A DNA stretch of 64,000 bases from Paraburkholderia sejongensis (GTDB lineage Bacteria; Pseudomonadota; Gammaproteobacteria; Burkholderiales; Burkholderiaceae): positions 1-64,000 of the forward strand of contig NZ_JAJITD010000014.1 of the NCBI RefSeq assembly GCF_020880815.1, read 5' to 3'. Below the pieces are notes generated by a model. That model made no database searches and was not told the DNA's origin. It was given only the letters and a program-made list of their open reading frames with translations. The position numbers and the translations under genes were made by a program. Shown here piece after piece: positions 25,747 through 33,679 of this stretch. Within the stretch, counting starts at the first letter, position 1, and each line of letters begins with the position of its first letter.

Positions 25747-25884
25747 ATGCGGGTCGAAAAATGGGGAAGCGGTTTGGCTGTTCGGCTGCCCGCGGGCGTC
25801 GTCGATGAACAGTATCGCGGCCGGCTGCCCGCCGATTTCAACTTCGAGCGGGAAACACCTGGCGGAAGTGGCAACGGTGAATGA
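25747..25884 (+). pseudogene. Remnant of an AbrB-type (MazE/VapB) antitoxin gene
   Basis: The reading frame MRVEKWGSGLAVRLPAGVVDE is a clear match to the N-terminal swapped-hairpin domain of MazE/VapB antitoxins (consensus MRVxKWGNSLAVRLP). After about 20 residues the frame loses similarity and ends early at 45 residues, and no toxin gene follows. I read it as a decayed fragment. The whole gap 25496-26091 is less GC-rich than its neighbours and holds no other gene I can support. Confidence 0.5.
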
Positions 25885-26091
25885 CGATGGTAAATCCGTT
25901 TTTATTCCCGACTTAACCAATCGAGATCGGAACCATCGGCCTATCAACGGTTCAGTGCCAACCAGGAACTTACGTTTTCCTGTCGATTATGCGCGGAGGA
26001 TTTTAAACATTATTAACCTCCATGGCGCTTTTAAATCAGGCATGATGCTCGCAGAAAAAGAAATGGCTCTCCGCCGGGCATACCATAAGCA

Positions 26092-27510
26092 ATGAATTCA
26101 AGCGGCAAGATCGTAATCGTCGGCTTCGGGAATCTCGGGCAGGGGCTGATCCCGTTGCTGCATCGTCATTTCCCGAACCGGGAAATCATCGCCATCGAAC
26201 AACAGGTCGATGCGCAGCGCGCGCAGCTTGCCGTGCAGATGGGGATTCGTCTGTTCGAGTGCCGGGTGACCGAGACCAATTTCGAACGGACATTACGCCC
26301 GCTGCTTCGCGCCGATGATTTTTTATTGAATCTCGCGCCTGAAGTGAGTAGCCGTGCATTACTCGGCCTCGCGCAAAGCCGCGATGCGTTCTATCTCGAC
26401 ACTGGTATCGAGCCCTGGAAATATGCGCACGGCGATCTCTCCGCCACCAGCAATTACGCATTGCGCGAGCAGATGCTCGAATGGCGTCGGGTTTCGCGTC
26501 ATTCCCGTACCGCGCTGATCGCGCATGGAGCGAATCCGGGTTTCGTTTCGATTCTCGTCAAACACGCACTGCTGGAAATGGCCGACAAAGTCGGCTGCGC
26601 GAATTGGTGTCGCCGAATCCCCACCCGTCGCGACGAATGGGCGGAGCTGGCGGCGGCTTTAGAGATCCGCGTGATTCAGATTTCCGAACGCGATACGCAA
26701 CGCGCCGACATCGCGCGTGTTGCTCGCGAGTTCGTCAATACCTGGTCGGTCGAAGGTTTCGTCACCGAGTGCCAGCAGCCGGCCGAACTCGGCTGGGGAA
26801 CGCACGAACGCCGTGTGCCCGGTGGCGCGCGCGTCCATCAGACCGGTAGCCGCGCGGCGATCGAACTCGCGCAGCGCGGCTACGAAACGGTGGTGAAAAC
26901 CTGGACACCCCTGCACGGCGAATTCCCGGCTTATGTGTTGACTCACAACGAAGCGATTTCCATTGCCGATTATCTGACCGTGGGAGACTCGCATCGGCCC
27001 GCGTATCGGCCCACCGTGTATTACGCGTACCGGCCGACCGTAGCCACATTGGAATCGATGCAATTGCTGGACGGCGATCGCGCGCCTCATGTCGCGCAGC
27101 GTGTGCTCAAAGCGGAGATCGTCGAGGGTATCGACGAACTCGGCGTGCTGCTGATGAGCGGCAATGGCACGTCGCTGTGGTTCGGCTCCGCGTTATCGAT
27201 CGAGCGGACGCGGGCGCTCGCACCCGGCAACAATGCAACGAGCTTGCAGGTGGTCTCGAGCATCGTCGCCGGCATGCAGTGGATGGCCGCGCATCCGGCC
27301 GCCGGAGTCGTCGAGTCGGACGAGATCGATCACGCAAGCGCTTTTGCAAGTGCGTGCCACTATTGGGCGCCCATCCAGCGGGTGTTCACACCCTGGCGTC
27401 CCGATCAGAACAAAGCCCAGTTGCAGTTCGACGAATTCATCGTGCGCGACGAAGCGCGCGACGAGGTCCGTTGCGACTTTTCTGTCGCGCAACCCGAACA
27501 GATCTTCTGA
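26092..27510 (+). CDS. hss: Homospermidine synthase
   Basis: An NAD-dependent enzyme that makes homospermidine from putrescine (with putrescine or spermidine as aminobutyl donor). The 472 residues have an N-terminal Rossmann fold (KIVIVGFGNLGQGLIPLL, residues 6-23) and long stretches matching bacterial Hss: ALIAHGANPGFVS, SERDTQRADIARVAREFVNT, EGFVTECQQPAELGWGTHER, THNEAISIADYLTV and EIVEGIDELGVLL. It belongs to the saccharopine-dehydrogenase-like superfamily. The start at 26092 lies in an AT-richer leader. The next gene, a YgiC-type ligase, begins one base after the stop, so the two are co-translated. Confidence 0.93.
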   Translation: MNSSGKIVIVGFGNLGQGLIPLLHRHFPNREIIAIEQQVDAQRAQLAVQMGIRLFECRVTETNFERTLRPLLRADDFLLNLAPEVSSRALLGLAQSRDAFYLDTGIEPWKYAHGDLSATSNYALREQMLEWRRVSRHSRTALIAHGANPGFVSILVKHALLEMADKVGCANWCRRIPTRRDEWAELAAALEIRVIQISERDTQRADIARVAREFVNTWSVEGFVTECQQPAELGWGTHERRVPGGARVHQTGSRAAIELAQRGYETVVKTWTPLHGEFPAYVLTHNEAISIADYLTVGDSHRPAYRPTVYYAYRPTVATLESMQLLDGDRAPHVAQRVLKAEIVEGIDELGVLLMSGNGTSLWFGSALSIERTRALAPGNNATSLQVVSSIVAGMQWMAAHPAAGVVESDEIDHASAFASACHYWAPIQRVFTPWRPDQNKAQLQFDEFIVRDEARDEVRCDFSVAQPEQIF

Positions 27511-27511
27511 C

Positions 27512-28684
27512 ATGAAACGCCTCATACAGATGCCTCGCCCGGATTGGCCGCGGCGTCTCGAATCGATCGGATTTCATTTTCACTCGCTCGACGAACACAA
27601 CGTGCCGCAAGAGGTCGATCAGAACACTTTCGTGTACTGGCGCGAAAATTTTGCGTACCGGCTGAGCAGGGGCGAAGTGGAGGCAATCTATGCGGCGGCG
27701 CTAGAGCTGAATGCCCGCTGTCTGGATGCGGTCGAACTTGTGATCGAGCACGATCTGTTCGCGCAGCTCGGTATTTCGTCGCCGATGGGCGAGCTGATCC
27801 GTGCGTCCTGGGAGCGGGACGACCCGACGCTGTACGGCCGCTTCGATCTGACGATCGGCGCGGACGGCCACGCGAAGATGTACGAATTCAACGCCGATAC
27901 GCCGACCTCGATTGTCGAAGCGAGCCTCGCGCAGTGGTTCTGGAAAGAGGACGTGCATCCCGAGGCCGATCAGTTCAACAGCCTGCACGAAGCGCTGATT
28001 GCGCGCTGGTCTTTTTTGCGCGCGCACTATCGCGACGTCAAGCTGCTGCATTTCGCGTGCATGTTCGACTCGCAGGAAGACGTCTGCAACGTCGAGTATC
28101 TGATGGACACCGCGGTGCAAGCCGGCTGGGCCGTCAAGCTGATCGACATGAAGGACATCGGCAACGACGGGCAGGGCCAGTTCTTCGACGTCGAGGGCCT
28201 GAAGATCGAGTTGATGTTCAAGCTGTTCCCGTGGGAATGGATGGCAAATTCTGCCTATGGCGGCGAACTGTGCAAGGATCGCTGCCGGTGGGTCGAGCCG
28301 CCATGGAAGGTGGTGCTGTCCAACAAGGGGATTTTGCCGATCCTGTGGGAGCTGTTTCCCGACCATCCGAATCTGCTCGAAGCGTCGTTCGATGCCGCGC
28401 ATTTCGCCGGCCGGCCGCACGCAAAAAAACCGTTGTTCTCGCGCGAAGGCGCGAATATCACGCTGAACACGCCGGATGGCCGCTACGAGCTTCCTGGCGA
28501 CTACGGCAAGGAAGGCTTCGTTTATCAGGCATGGGCGCCCGCGCAATGTTTTGCCGGCCAGCACGTCACGCTCGGCGCGTGGATCGTCGACGACGTTCCC
28601 GTCGGTCTGTGCGTGCGCGAGCAGCCCGGGCCGATCGCGACCAACACGTCGTTTTTCGTGCCTCACTATTTCATCGAGTACTGA
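27512..28684 (+). CDS. YgiC/glutathionylspermidine synthase-like ATP-grasp ligase
   Basis: The 390-residue product is the stand-alone ATP-grasp synthetase domain of the glutathionylspermidine synthase family, without the N-terminal amidase domain of E. coli Gsp. Conserved pieces are YGRFDLTIGADGHAKMYEFN followed by ADTPTSIVEASLAQWFW (substrate and metal residues), LMFKLFPWEWM, WKVVLSNKGILPILWELFPDHPNL and KPLFSREGANI (ATP-binding Lys and Arg). Family members form an amide bond between a peptide or acid and a polyamine. Immediate coupling to homospermidine synthase suggests homospermidine is the amine (inference). E. coli ygiC also lies next to ygiB, as here. Confidence 0.88.
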   Translation: MKRLIQMPRPDWPRRLESIGFHFHSLDEHNVPQEVDQNTFVYWRENFAYRLSRGEVEAIYAAALELNARCLDAVELVIEHDLFAQLGISSPMGELIRASWERDDPTLYGRFDLTIGADGHAKMYEFNADTPTSIVEASLAQWFWKEDVHPEADQFNSLHEALIARWSFLRAHYRDVKLLHFACMFDSQEDVCNVEYLMDTAVQAGWAVKLIDMKDIGNDGQGQFFDVEGLKIELMFKLFPWEWMANSAYGGELCKDRCRWVEPPWKVVLSNKGILPILWELFPDHPNLLEASFDAAHFAGRPHAKKPLFSREGANITLNTPDGRYELPGDYGKEGFVYQAWAPAQCFAGQHVTLGAWIVDDVPVGLCVREQPGPIATNTSFFVPHYFIEY

Positions 28685-28689
28685 TCGCC

Positions 28690-29307
28690 ATGTACAACAA
28701 AAAATCGCCGGCGTTACTGCTGATCGGGGTGGGTAGCGTGGTGGCGGCAACCGGGGTGCTGACCGCCTGCGACAACAGCGAGCCGACTGTGCATGTCGAG
28801 CGGATGGAATATGCGTCGCACGACGCCTGTCTTGCCGACTGGGACGATCAGGACGACTGTGTACAGATCGCGGGCGCCGCAGCTCCCGCGTCGGCGGCTT
28901 CGGCGGCTTCGGGCAGTGTTGCGTTAGACGCCGCGTCGGCAACTGCTACCGATTCGGCGTCGGGCGGGCACGGCGGCGGTCACGGTGGCGGCGGTCACGG
29001 CGGCTGGTACGGCCCGTACTACACCGAAGAAGGCCGGATTTATCACGCGAACGGCGCGCAGACCGAACATGGCGTGCATTCGTCGCTGCATGGCACCGTC
29101 TCTTCGTTGCTGGTGCGCACGAGCGCGCTCAAAGCGGGTTCGGACGCATTCAGCCATTCCCCCGAAGCCGTTTCGGTCAGCGAGGAACATGCGATCTCAC
29201 GCGGCGGCTTCATGTCGGCACACGGCGAGGGTGAAGGCGGAGGCGGGCACGGTGGCGAAGGCGGAGGTCACGGCGGTGGCGGCGGCCATGGCTCGGGCGG
29301 GGGCTGA
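28690..29307 (+). CDS. YgiB-like (DUF1190) lipoprotein with Gly/His-rich segments
   Basis: A 205-residue secreted lipoprotein: lipobox VLTAC gives lipidated Cys27. The mature N-terminus has paired cysteines (HDACLADWDDQDDC), as in YgiB, then an Ala/Ser-rich linker, a Gly/His block (about residues 96-112), a conserved-looking YYTEEGRIYHANGA, the ISRGGFMS motif that matches the RGGFG motif of DUF1190 proteins, and a second Gly/His/Glu-rich tail. The gene follows the YgiC-like ligase by 5 bp, the same partnership as ygiB-ygiC in enterobacteria. Function is unknown; the histidines could bind metal (inference). Confidence 0.8.
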   Translation: MYNKKSPALLLIGVGSVVAATGVLTACDNSEPTVHVERMEYASHDACLADWDDQDDCVQIAGAAAPASAASAASGSVALDAASATATDSASGGHGGGHGGGGHGGWYGPYYTEEGRIYHANGAQTEHGVHSSLHGTVSSLLVRTSALKAGSDAFSHSPEAVSVSEEHAISRGGFMSAHGEGEGGGGHGGEGGGHGGGGGHGSGGG

Positions 29308-29381
29308 TCGCTGTACGCCCGCCTCGGGCGGCGGCACGACCCGCAACGCTTCGTCGCGGGTCCACGGTGAGCAGTGCGGCC

Positions 29382-30191
29382 TCAACTCCCCGCAATCTTC
29401 ACCGCAATCTTGCGCGACGCATCAACCAGCCGCTTCAGATGTTTCGCGGCCATTTCCTCAGTCTTAAACAACCGTTCGATCCACACGATATTGATGCACC
29501 CAGCCACCGTGCCGTCCGGCAGCATGATCGGCACCGCGATCGCGGACAGTCCATCGTTGTACGCGGCGCGGCTTTTGTCGTAAGAGCCGCCGAAATGACG
29601 ATCGCGCACGCCGTAGCCGGCCCGGCGCGTGTCGCGCAACATCTGCGCGACATAGCGGCGATTGCCGGCCAGTTCGTCGCCGGCGCGCGGGTTGGCGCGC
29701 AACGCCGCCAGAATTTCCTCTCGTTCGTCGCCCGGGCAATACGCGAGATACGCGCGACCGATCGCCGAGCGCAGCATGTTGATCTCGTAGCCGAGCTTGT
29801 CGCGATTGACGACGAAGTACGAATGCGTGCGGTTCGACTCGCACAGCGCCATCGTGGTGCCGCGCCGCACCGCCAGATCCGAGGGCCACAGGATGCTGCT
29901 TTGCAACTGCTCGAGCTCCGGCGCCGCGCATTCGATCAGATGATCGACCCGGTCGATGCGCCGCGCGCGCTCGTGCAGCGTATAGCTCGGACGAAACAGC
30001 CCATCGGCGAGCCGCTGCCAGATCAGCCCCTGGCGCTCGAGCGTCAGAAGAATGCGCAGCAGCGTCGCCTTCGGAATGCCGGTGCGCAGATGCAGCTCGT
30101 GCAGGCTGGCGGCCTGCATTTCCTGCAATGTCTTCAGCGTCACCAGCCCGCGCTCGAGCGCATCGATCGTCTTGACTTTCGGAGACCACAT
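29382..30191 (-). CDS. IclR-family transcriptional regulator
   Basis: The 269-residue protein has an N-terminal winged HTH (TIDALERGLVTLKTLQEM...LHELHLRTGIPKATLLRILLTL, residues 8-62) and a C-terminal IclR effector domain (ALCESNRTHSYFVV, IGRAYLAYCPGDERE, GLSAIAVPIMLPDG). The HTH and effector parts recall MhpR, an activator for aromatic catabolism. It is divergent from the sulfatase gene, with a 15-bp palindrome in the 102-bp gap, and probably controls the sulfatase and TRAP genes. Confidence 0.9.
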   Translation of the reverse strand: MWSPKVKTIDALERGLVTLKTLQEMQAASLHELHLRTGIPKATLLRILLTLERQGLIWQRLADGLFRPSYTLHERARRIDRVDHLIECAAPELEQLQSSILWPSDLAVRRGTTMALCESNRTHSYFVVNRDKLGYEINMLRSAIGRAYLAYCPGDEREEILAALRANPRAGDELAGNRRYVAQMLRDTRRAGYGVRDRHFGGSYDKSRAAYNDGLSAIAVPIMLPDGTVAGCINIVWIERLFKTEEMAAKHLKRLVDASRKIAVKIAGS

Positions 30192-30207
30192 CGCCAGTTC
30201 CCGTGCG

Positions 30208-30222
30208 TTTCACTCAGTGAAA
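30208..30222. promoter_or_regulatory. Palindromic candidate IclR operator
   Basis: TTTCACTCAGTGAAA is a perfect inverted repeat (7-bp arms, one central base) lying 16 bp before the IclR start and 71 bp before the sulfatase start. IclR-family operators are commonly short palindromes of this kind. Confidence 0.55.
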
Positions 30223-30293
30223 TGTTATTCGAAATCGCTCGGTAATGTCGACGCGTTGATCTACCTTAGCTCCACCTGAAGGAGATCAAAACG

Positions 30294-31877
30294 ATGGAGA
30301 CTGTCCGCAACATCCTGTTCGTGATGTGCGATCAACTGCGCTGGGATTACCTGTCCTGCTACGGACATCCGACGCTCGCTACGCCCAATATCGACGCGCT
30401 CGCGCAGCGCGGCGTGCGTTTCGAACGCGCGTATGTGCAGAGCCCGGTCTGCGGGCCGTCGCGCATGTCGTACTACACCGGTCGCTATGTCGCGAGCCAT
30501 CGCGCGTACTGGAATTTCGTGCCGCTGCCAGTCGGCGAGCTGACGATCGGCGATTATCTGCGCCCGCACGGCATGCGCGTCGCGCTCGCCGGCAAAACCC
30601 ACATGGTCGCGGATACCGCCGGCATGCAGCGGCTCGGCATGGAGAAGGGCTCGGAGCGCGCGGTGCTGGTCGAGGAATGCGGCTTCGAGCCGTACGATCG
30701 CGACGACGGCATTCATCCGGGGCTGTTCGGCAAGCGCGTCGCCACCCCGTATTGCGAGTACCTGCGCGGCAAGGGCTACGAAGGCGACAATCCCTGGCAT
30801 GACTACGCGAATTCGGCGCAAGGGCCAAACGGCGAAATTCTCAGCGGCTGGAAGATGCGGCACGCGTCGCTGCCGGCCAATATCGACGAAAAGGATTCCG
30901 AAACGCCGTACATGATCGATCGCGCGATATCGTTCATCCGTGAGCAGGGCGACGCGCCGTGGTTCCTGCATCTGAGCCTGATCAAGCCGCACTGGCCGTA
31001 TATCGTGCCCGCGCCGTACAACGACATGTATGGACCGGACGACGTCAAGCCCGCCGCGCGTACCGAGGCCGAGCGCGACAACCCGCATCCGGTCTACGAC
31101 GCATTCATGCAGCACGACGAAAGCCTGAGCTTCTCGCGCGACGAAGTGCGCAACACGGTCGTGCCGACCTACATGGGCCTCGTCAAGCAGATCGACGATC
31201 ACCTCGGCCGGCTGTTCGCCTTCCTGCGCGAAACCGGCCGCGACCAGGACACGCTGATCGTGTTCACCAGCGATCACGGCGATTATCTCGGCGATCACTG
31301 GCTCGGCGAAAAAGAGCTGTTTCACGATGCGTCCGCGCGCGTGCCGCTGATCGTCGTCGATCCGCGCCGGGCGGCCGATGCGACGCGCGGCACGGTCGAG
31401 CGCCGGCTCGTCGAGGCAATCGATCTGCTGCCGACGTTTCTCGATGCGTGCGGAGTCGAGATTCCCGCGCATATCGTCGAAGGCCGCTCGTTGCAGCCGC
31501 TGCTGCACGGCGCGGACGCGAACACGCCGTGGCGCGACATGGTGTTCAGCGAGTTCGACTACTCGTTCCGCTCGCGCACCCGCACACGGCTCGGCCGCGA
31601 ACTCGACGGCTGCCGCTGCTTCATGGCCTGCGACGGGCGCTGGAAATACGTGTACTACGACGGCTTTCGCCCGCAGCTGTTCGATCTCGGGAACGACCCG
31701 GACGAACTGGTGGATCTCGGCAACCACAGCGCGCATGCGGCGGTCAGGACGCGGATGCACGAAGCGCTGTTCGACTGGTTGCGGCATCGCACGTTGCGGC
31801 AGACCGCGCCGGCGCGAATGGTCGAGCGCTGGACCGAGGTGTCGGAGAAGGGCGGCATTGTGCTCGGCGACTGGTGA
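30294..31877 (+). CDS. Sulfatase / phosphonate monoester hydrolase family enzyme, cytoplasmic
   Basis: A 527-residue alkaline-phosphatase-superfamily hydrolase. The N-terminus NILFVMCDQLRWDYLSCYGH binds metal through Asp, and SPVCGPSRMSYYTGRY is the C-x-P-x-R sulfatase motif in which Cys53 would be converted to formylglycine. Later motifs are VFTSDHGDYLGDHWLGEKEL (Asp-His metal ligands and Lys). No signal peptide is visible, so the substrate must be imported, fitting the TRAP genes downstream. The family includes arylsulfatases and phosphonate/phosphate mono- or diester hydrolases; which ester it cleaves is not decidable from sequence. AAGGAGATC supports the start. Confidence 0.88.
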   Translation: METVRNILFVMCDQLRWDYLSCYGHPTLATPNIDALAQRGVRFERAYVQSPVCGPSRMSYYTGRYVASHRAYWNFVPLPVGELTIGDYLRPHGMRVALAGKTHMVADTAGMQRLGMEKGSERAVLVEECGFEPYDRDDGIHPGLFGKRVATPYCEYLRGKGYEGDNPWHDYANSAQGPNGEILSGWKMRHASLPANIDEKDSETPYMIDRAISFIREQGDAPWFLHLSLIKPHWPYIVPAPYNDMYGPDDVKPAARTEAERDNPHPVYDAFMQHDESLSFSRDEVRNTVVPTYMGLVKQIDDHLGRLFAFLRETGRDQDTLIVFTSDHGDYLGDHWLGEKELFHDASARVPLIVVDPRRAADATRGTVERRLVEAIDLLPTFLDACGVEIPAHIVEGRSLQPLLHGADANTPWRDMVFSEFDYSFRSRTRTRLGRELDGCRCFMACDGRWKYVYYDGFRPQLFDLGNDPDELVDLGNHSAHAAVRTRMHEALFDWLRHRTLRQTAPARMVERWTEVSEKGGIVLGDW

Positions 31878-31944
31878 TAAGACCCGCGAGTTCGCGGCAG
31901 GCAACTCCTAACGAATAAAAGCATCACGCAAGATCAACCGGTAT

Positions 31945-31969
31945 CAGGCAGCAGGCAGCAGGCATCAGG
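31945..31969 (+). repeat. Short CAGGCAG direct repeats
   Basis: The gap between the sulfatase and TRAP genes contains three near-perfect CAGGCAG units followed by CAGGCATCAGG. It is similar in kind to the repeats at 13648. No promoter or terminator is obvious in 31878-32111. Confidence 0.45.
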
Positions 31970-32111
31970 GAGAGGGGCAGTAGCAGTACCGCGGCATCAG
32001 CCGCAACAACGGGCACCGGCCCCCGCAGCACCACCCCGCGCGCTGTGAGCCCGGTCAGAGGGCAGCACGCGCGGGCGCCGGTAAAACTATTTCAATAGCT
32101 GGAGACAACTC

Positions 32112-33128
32112 ATGGTCCGCTTTATCGCAGTCGCCTTCGCGGCGCTGTGGATCGCATTGCCTGCCGTCGTGCGTGCACAGACGACGCTGGTCATCAACGC
32201 GTTCTTGCCGCCGCAGCACATCTTCAACGTCGCGGTGATGAAGCCGTGGGCGGCCGACGTCGAACGCGCCACGCAAGGGCGCGTGAAAGTCGTGTTCCCG
32301 CCGACCAGCATCGGTTCGCCGCAACAGCAGTGGGACGTGGTCAGAAAGCGCATCGTCGACGGCGCATACATCTTCAACGGGATGATCCAGAACAAGGCTA
32401 GCCTCGTGCAGCTCGCGCATCTGCCGCTCGGCTCGTCGACCGCCGAGGCGATGTCGGTGTCGCTGTGGCGCACCTACAAGAAATATCTCGAGCCGGCCGA
32501 CCAGTATCACGACGTGCATCTGCTCGCGCTGGTGGTGTTCCCGGCCGGCGAGATCTACGGGCTGCATCGGCCGGTCACCTCGCTCGATTCGATTCACGGC
32601 GTGAAGTTCTGGGCGCTGCCCGGCGTCGCGTCGACGCTGATGGATCGCGGCGGCGCGGGCGTCGTCGCGACCCCGGCCGCGAAGATGAGCGAGCTGGTGG
32701 CGGGCGGCACCGTCGATGGTTTTGCCGGCATCCCCGAGATGGACGCCGCGCGCTTCAACGTGCTGCGCTATGCGCGCTACGAGACTACGGTGCCCGGCGG
32801 TGTGACCGCGCCCGGCTTCTCGCTGTTCGTGAACCGCGAGGTGTGGGACTCGATCGCACCGGCCGATCGCGATGCGATCACCGCGCTGTCGGGCGAAGCG
32901 TTCGCGCGCCGGATGGCCGCGCTCGACAAGGTCAACCGCCAGGCACGCGCCGACGCCGTCGCGCAAGGCCTGAAGCTGATCGAGCCGAGCCCCGCGTTCC
33001 TCGACGGGCTGCGCGGCCTCGCGCAGCCGCTCGACCGCGCATGGCTCGCGAATGCGGCGCATCTGCACGTCGACGGTCCCGCCGCGCTCGCGTACTACCG
33101 CTCGGTTGCCCAACAGGAGGCGCAATGA
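32112..33128 (+). CDS. dctP: TRAP transporter periplasmic solute-binding protein (DctP)
   Basis: A 338-residue periplasmic receptor with signal peptide MVRFIAVAFAALWIALPAVV and cleavage near VRA-QTT. DctP-family features are the QQWDVVRKRIVDGAYIF helix region, the EIYGLHRPVTSLDSIHGVKF segment, and PATPAAKMSELVAGGTVDGF-like text where a conserved Arg normally pairs with a carboxylate ligand. It delivers a ligand to the DctQM membrane complex encoded by the next two genes, all coupled by ATGA overlaps. The substrate is probably an anionic compound linked to the sulfatase or hydroquinone pathway (inference). GGAGAC precedes the start. Confidence 0.92.
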   Translation: MVRFIAVAFAALWIALPAVVRAQTTLVINAFLPPQHIFNVAVMKPWAADVERATQGRVKVVFPPTSIGSPQQQWDVVRKRIVDGAYIFNGMIQNKASLVQLAHLPLGSSTAEAMSVSLWRTYKKYLEPADQYHDVHLLALVVFPAGEIYGLHRPVTSLDSIHGVKFWALPGVASTLMDRGGAGVVATPAAKMSELVAGGTVDGFAGIPEMDAARFNVLRYARYETTVPGGVTAPGFSLFVNREVWDSIAPADRDAITALSGEAFARRMAALDKVNRQARADAVAQGLKLIEPSPAFLDGLRGLAQPLDRAWLANAAHLHVDGPAALAYYRSVAQQEAQ

Positions 33129-33679
33129 TTCCGTCACAGCAATCCGATCCGCTGAACACGATGGCGACGCGCCGCGGCGTCGCGCTCGACAAAGGTTGCG
33201 CGACCCGCTGGCTGCGCCGCGTGCTCGGCGCGATCGTCGCGCTGGTGTTGTGCGTGATCATGGGCCTCACGTTCTGCGATGTGTTCATGCGCTACTGGTT
33301 CTCCGCGCCGATTCGCGGCGCGTCGGAGATGGTGCGCTTCGCGATGGCGATCCTGATCTTCTCGGCGTTTCCGCTCGTCACGCTCGATCAGCAGCACATC
33401 ACCGTGAATCTGCTGCAAGGCAAGCTCGGTCGCGTCGGCAGCTGGGTCCAGCAGCTGTTCGTGCTGCTGGTCAGCGCGCTCGCGCTGGCCATCATGACGT
33501 GGCAGCTCGCCAGCGACGGCGCCGATCTGGCGCACAACCGCCTCACCACCACCGTGCTCGAATGGCCGCTCGCGCCGCTTTCGTACTACATGAGCGCGCT
33601 GTCGGGCGTCACGCTGATCGTGCTCGTCGCGCTCACGCTCGTTCATCTGACCGCGCTGTTGCGCCGGGAGGCCGCATGA
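33125..33679 (+). CDS. dctQ: TRAP transporter small membrane subunit (DctQ)
   Basis: The 184-residue protein has four predicted membrane helices, starting with VLGAIVALVLCVIMGLTFCDVFMRYWF, where the DVxxRY-like motif typical of DctQ subunits is present, and later HITVNLLQGKLG. The start at 33125 overlaps the DctP stop (ATGA); a longer open frame upstream runs through dctP in another frame and is not coding. It pairs with DctM to form the membrane part of the transporter. Confidence 0.92.
   Translation: MIPSQQSDPLNTMATRRGVALDKGCATRWLRRVLGAIVALVLCVIMGLTFCDVFMRYWFSAPIRGASEMVRFAMAILIFSAFPLVTLDQQHITVNLLQGKLGRVGSWVQQLFVLLVSALALAIMTWQLASDGADLAHNRLTTTVLEWPLAPLSYYMSALSGVTLIVLVALTLVHLTALLRREAA

Noticed and set aside
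25570..25884. 104-codon open frame as a complete gene
   Set aside because: Only the last 45 codons resemble an antitoxin domain; the first 55 match nothing and have no ribosome site.
32465..33124. Upstream extension of the DctQ frame through dctP
   Set aside because: Another frame of a coding gene; the ATGA overlap at 33125 gives the normal DctQ length.
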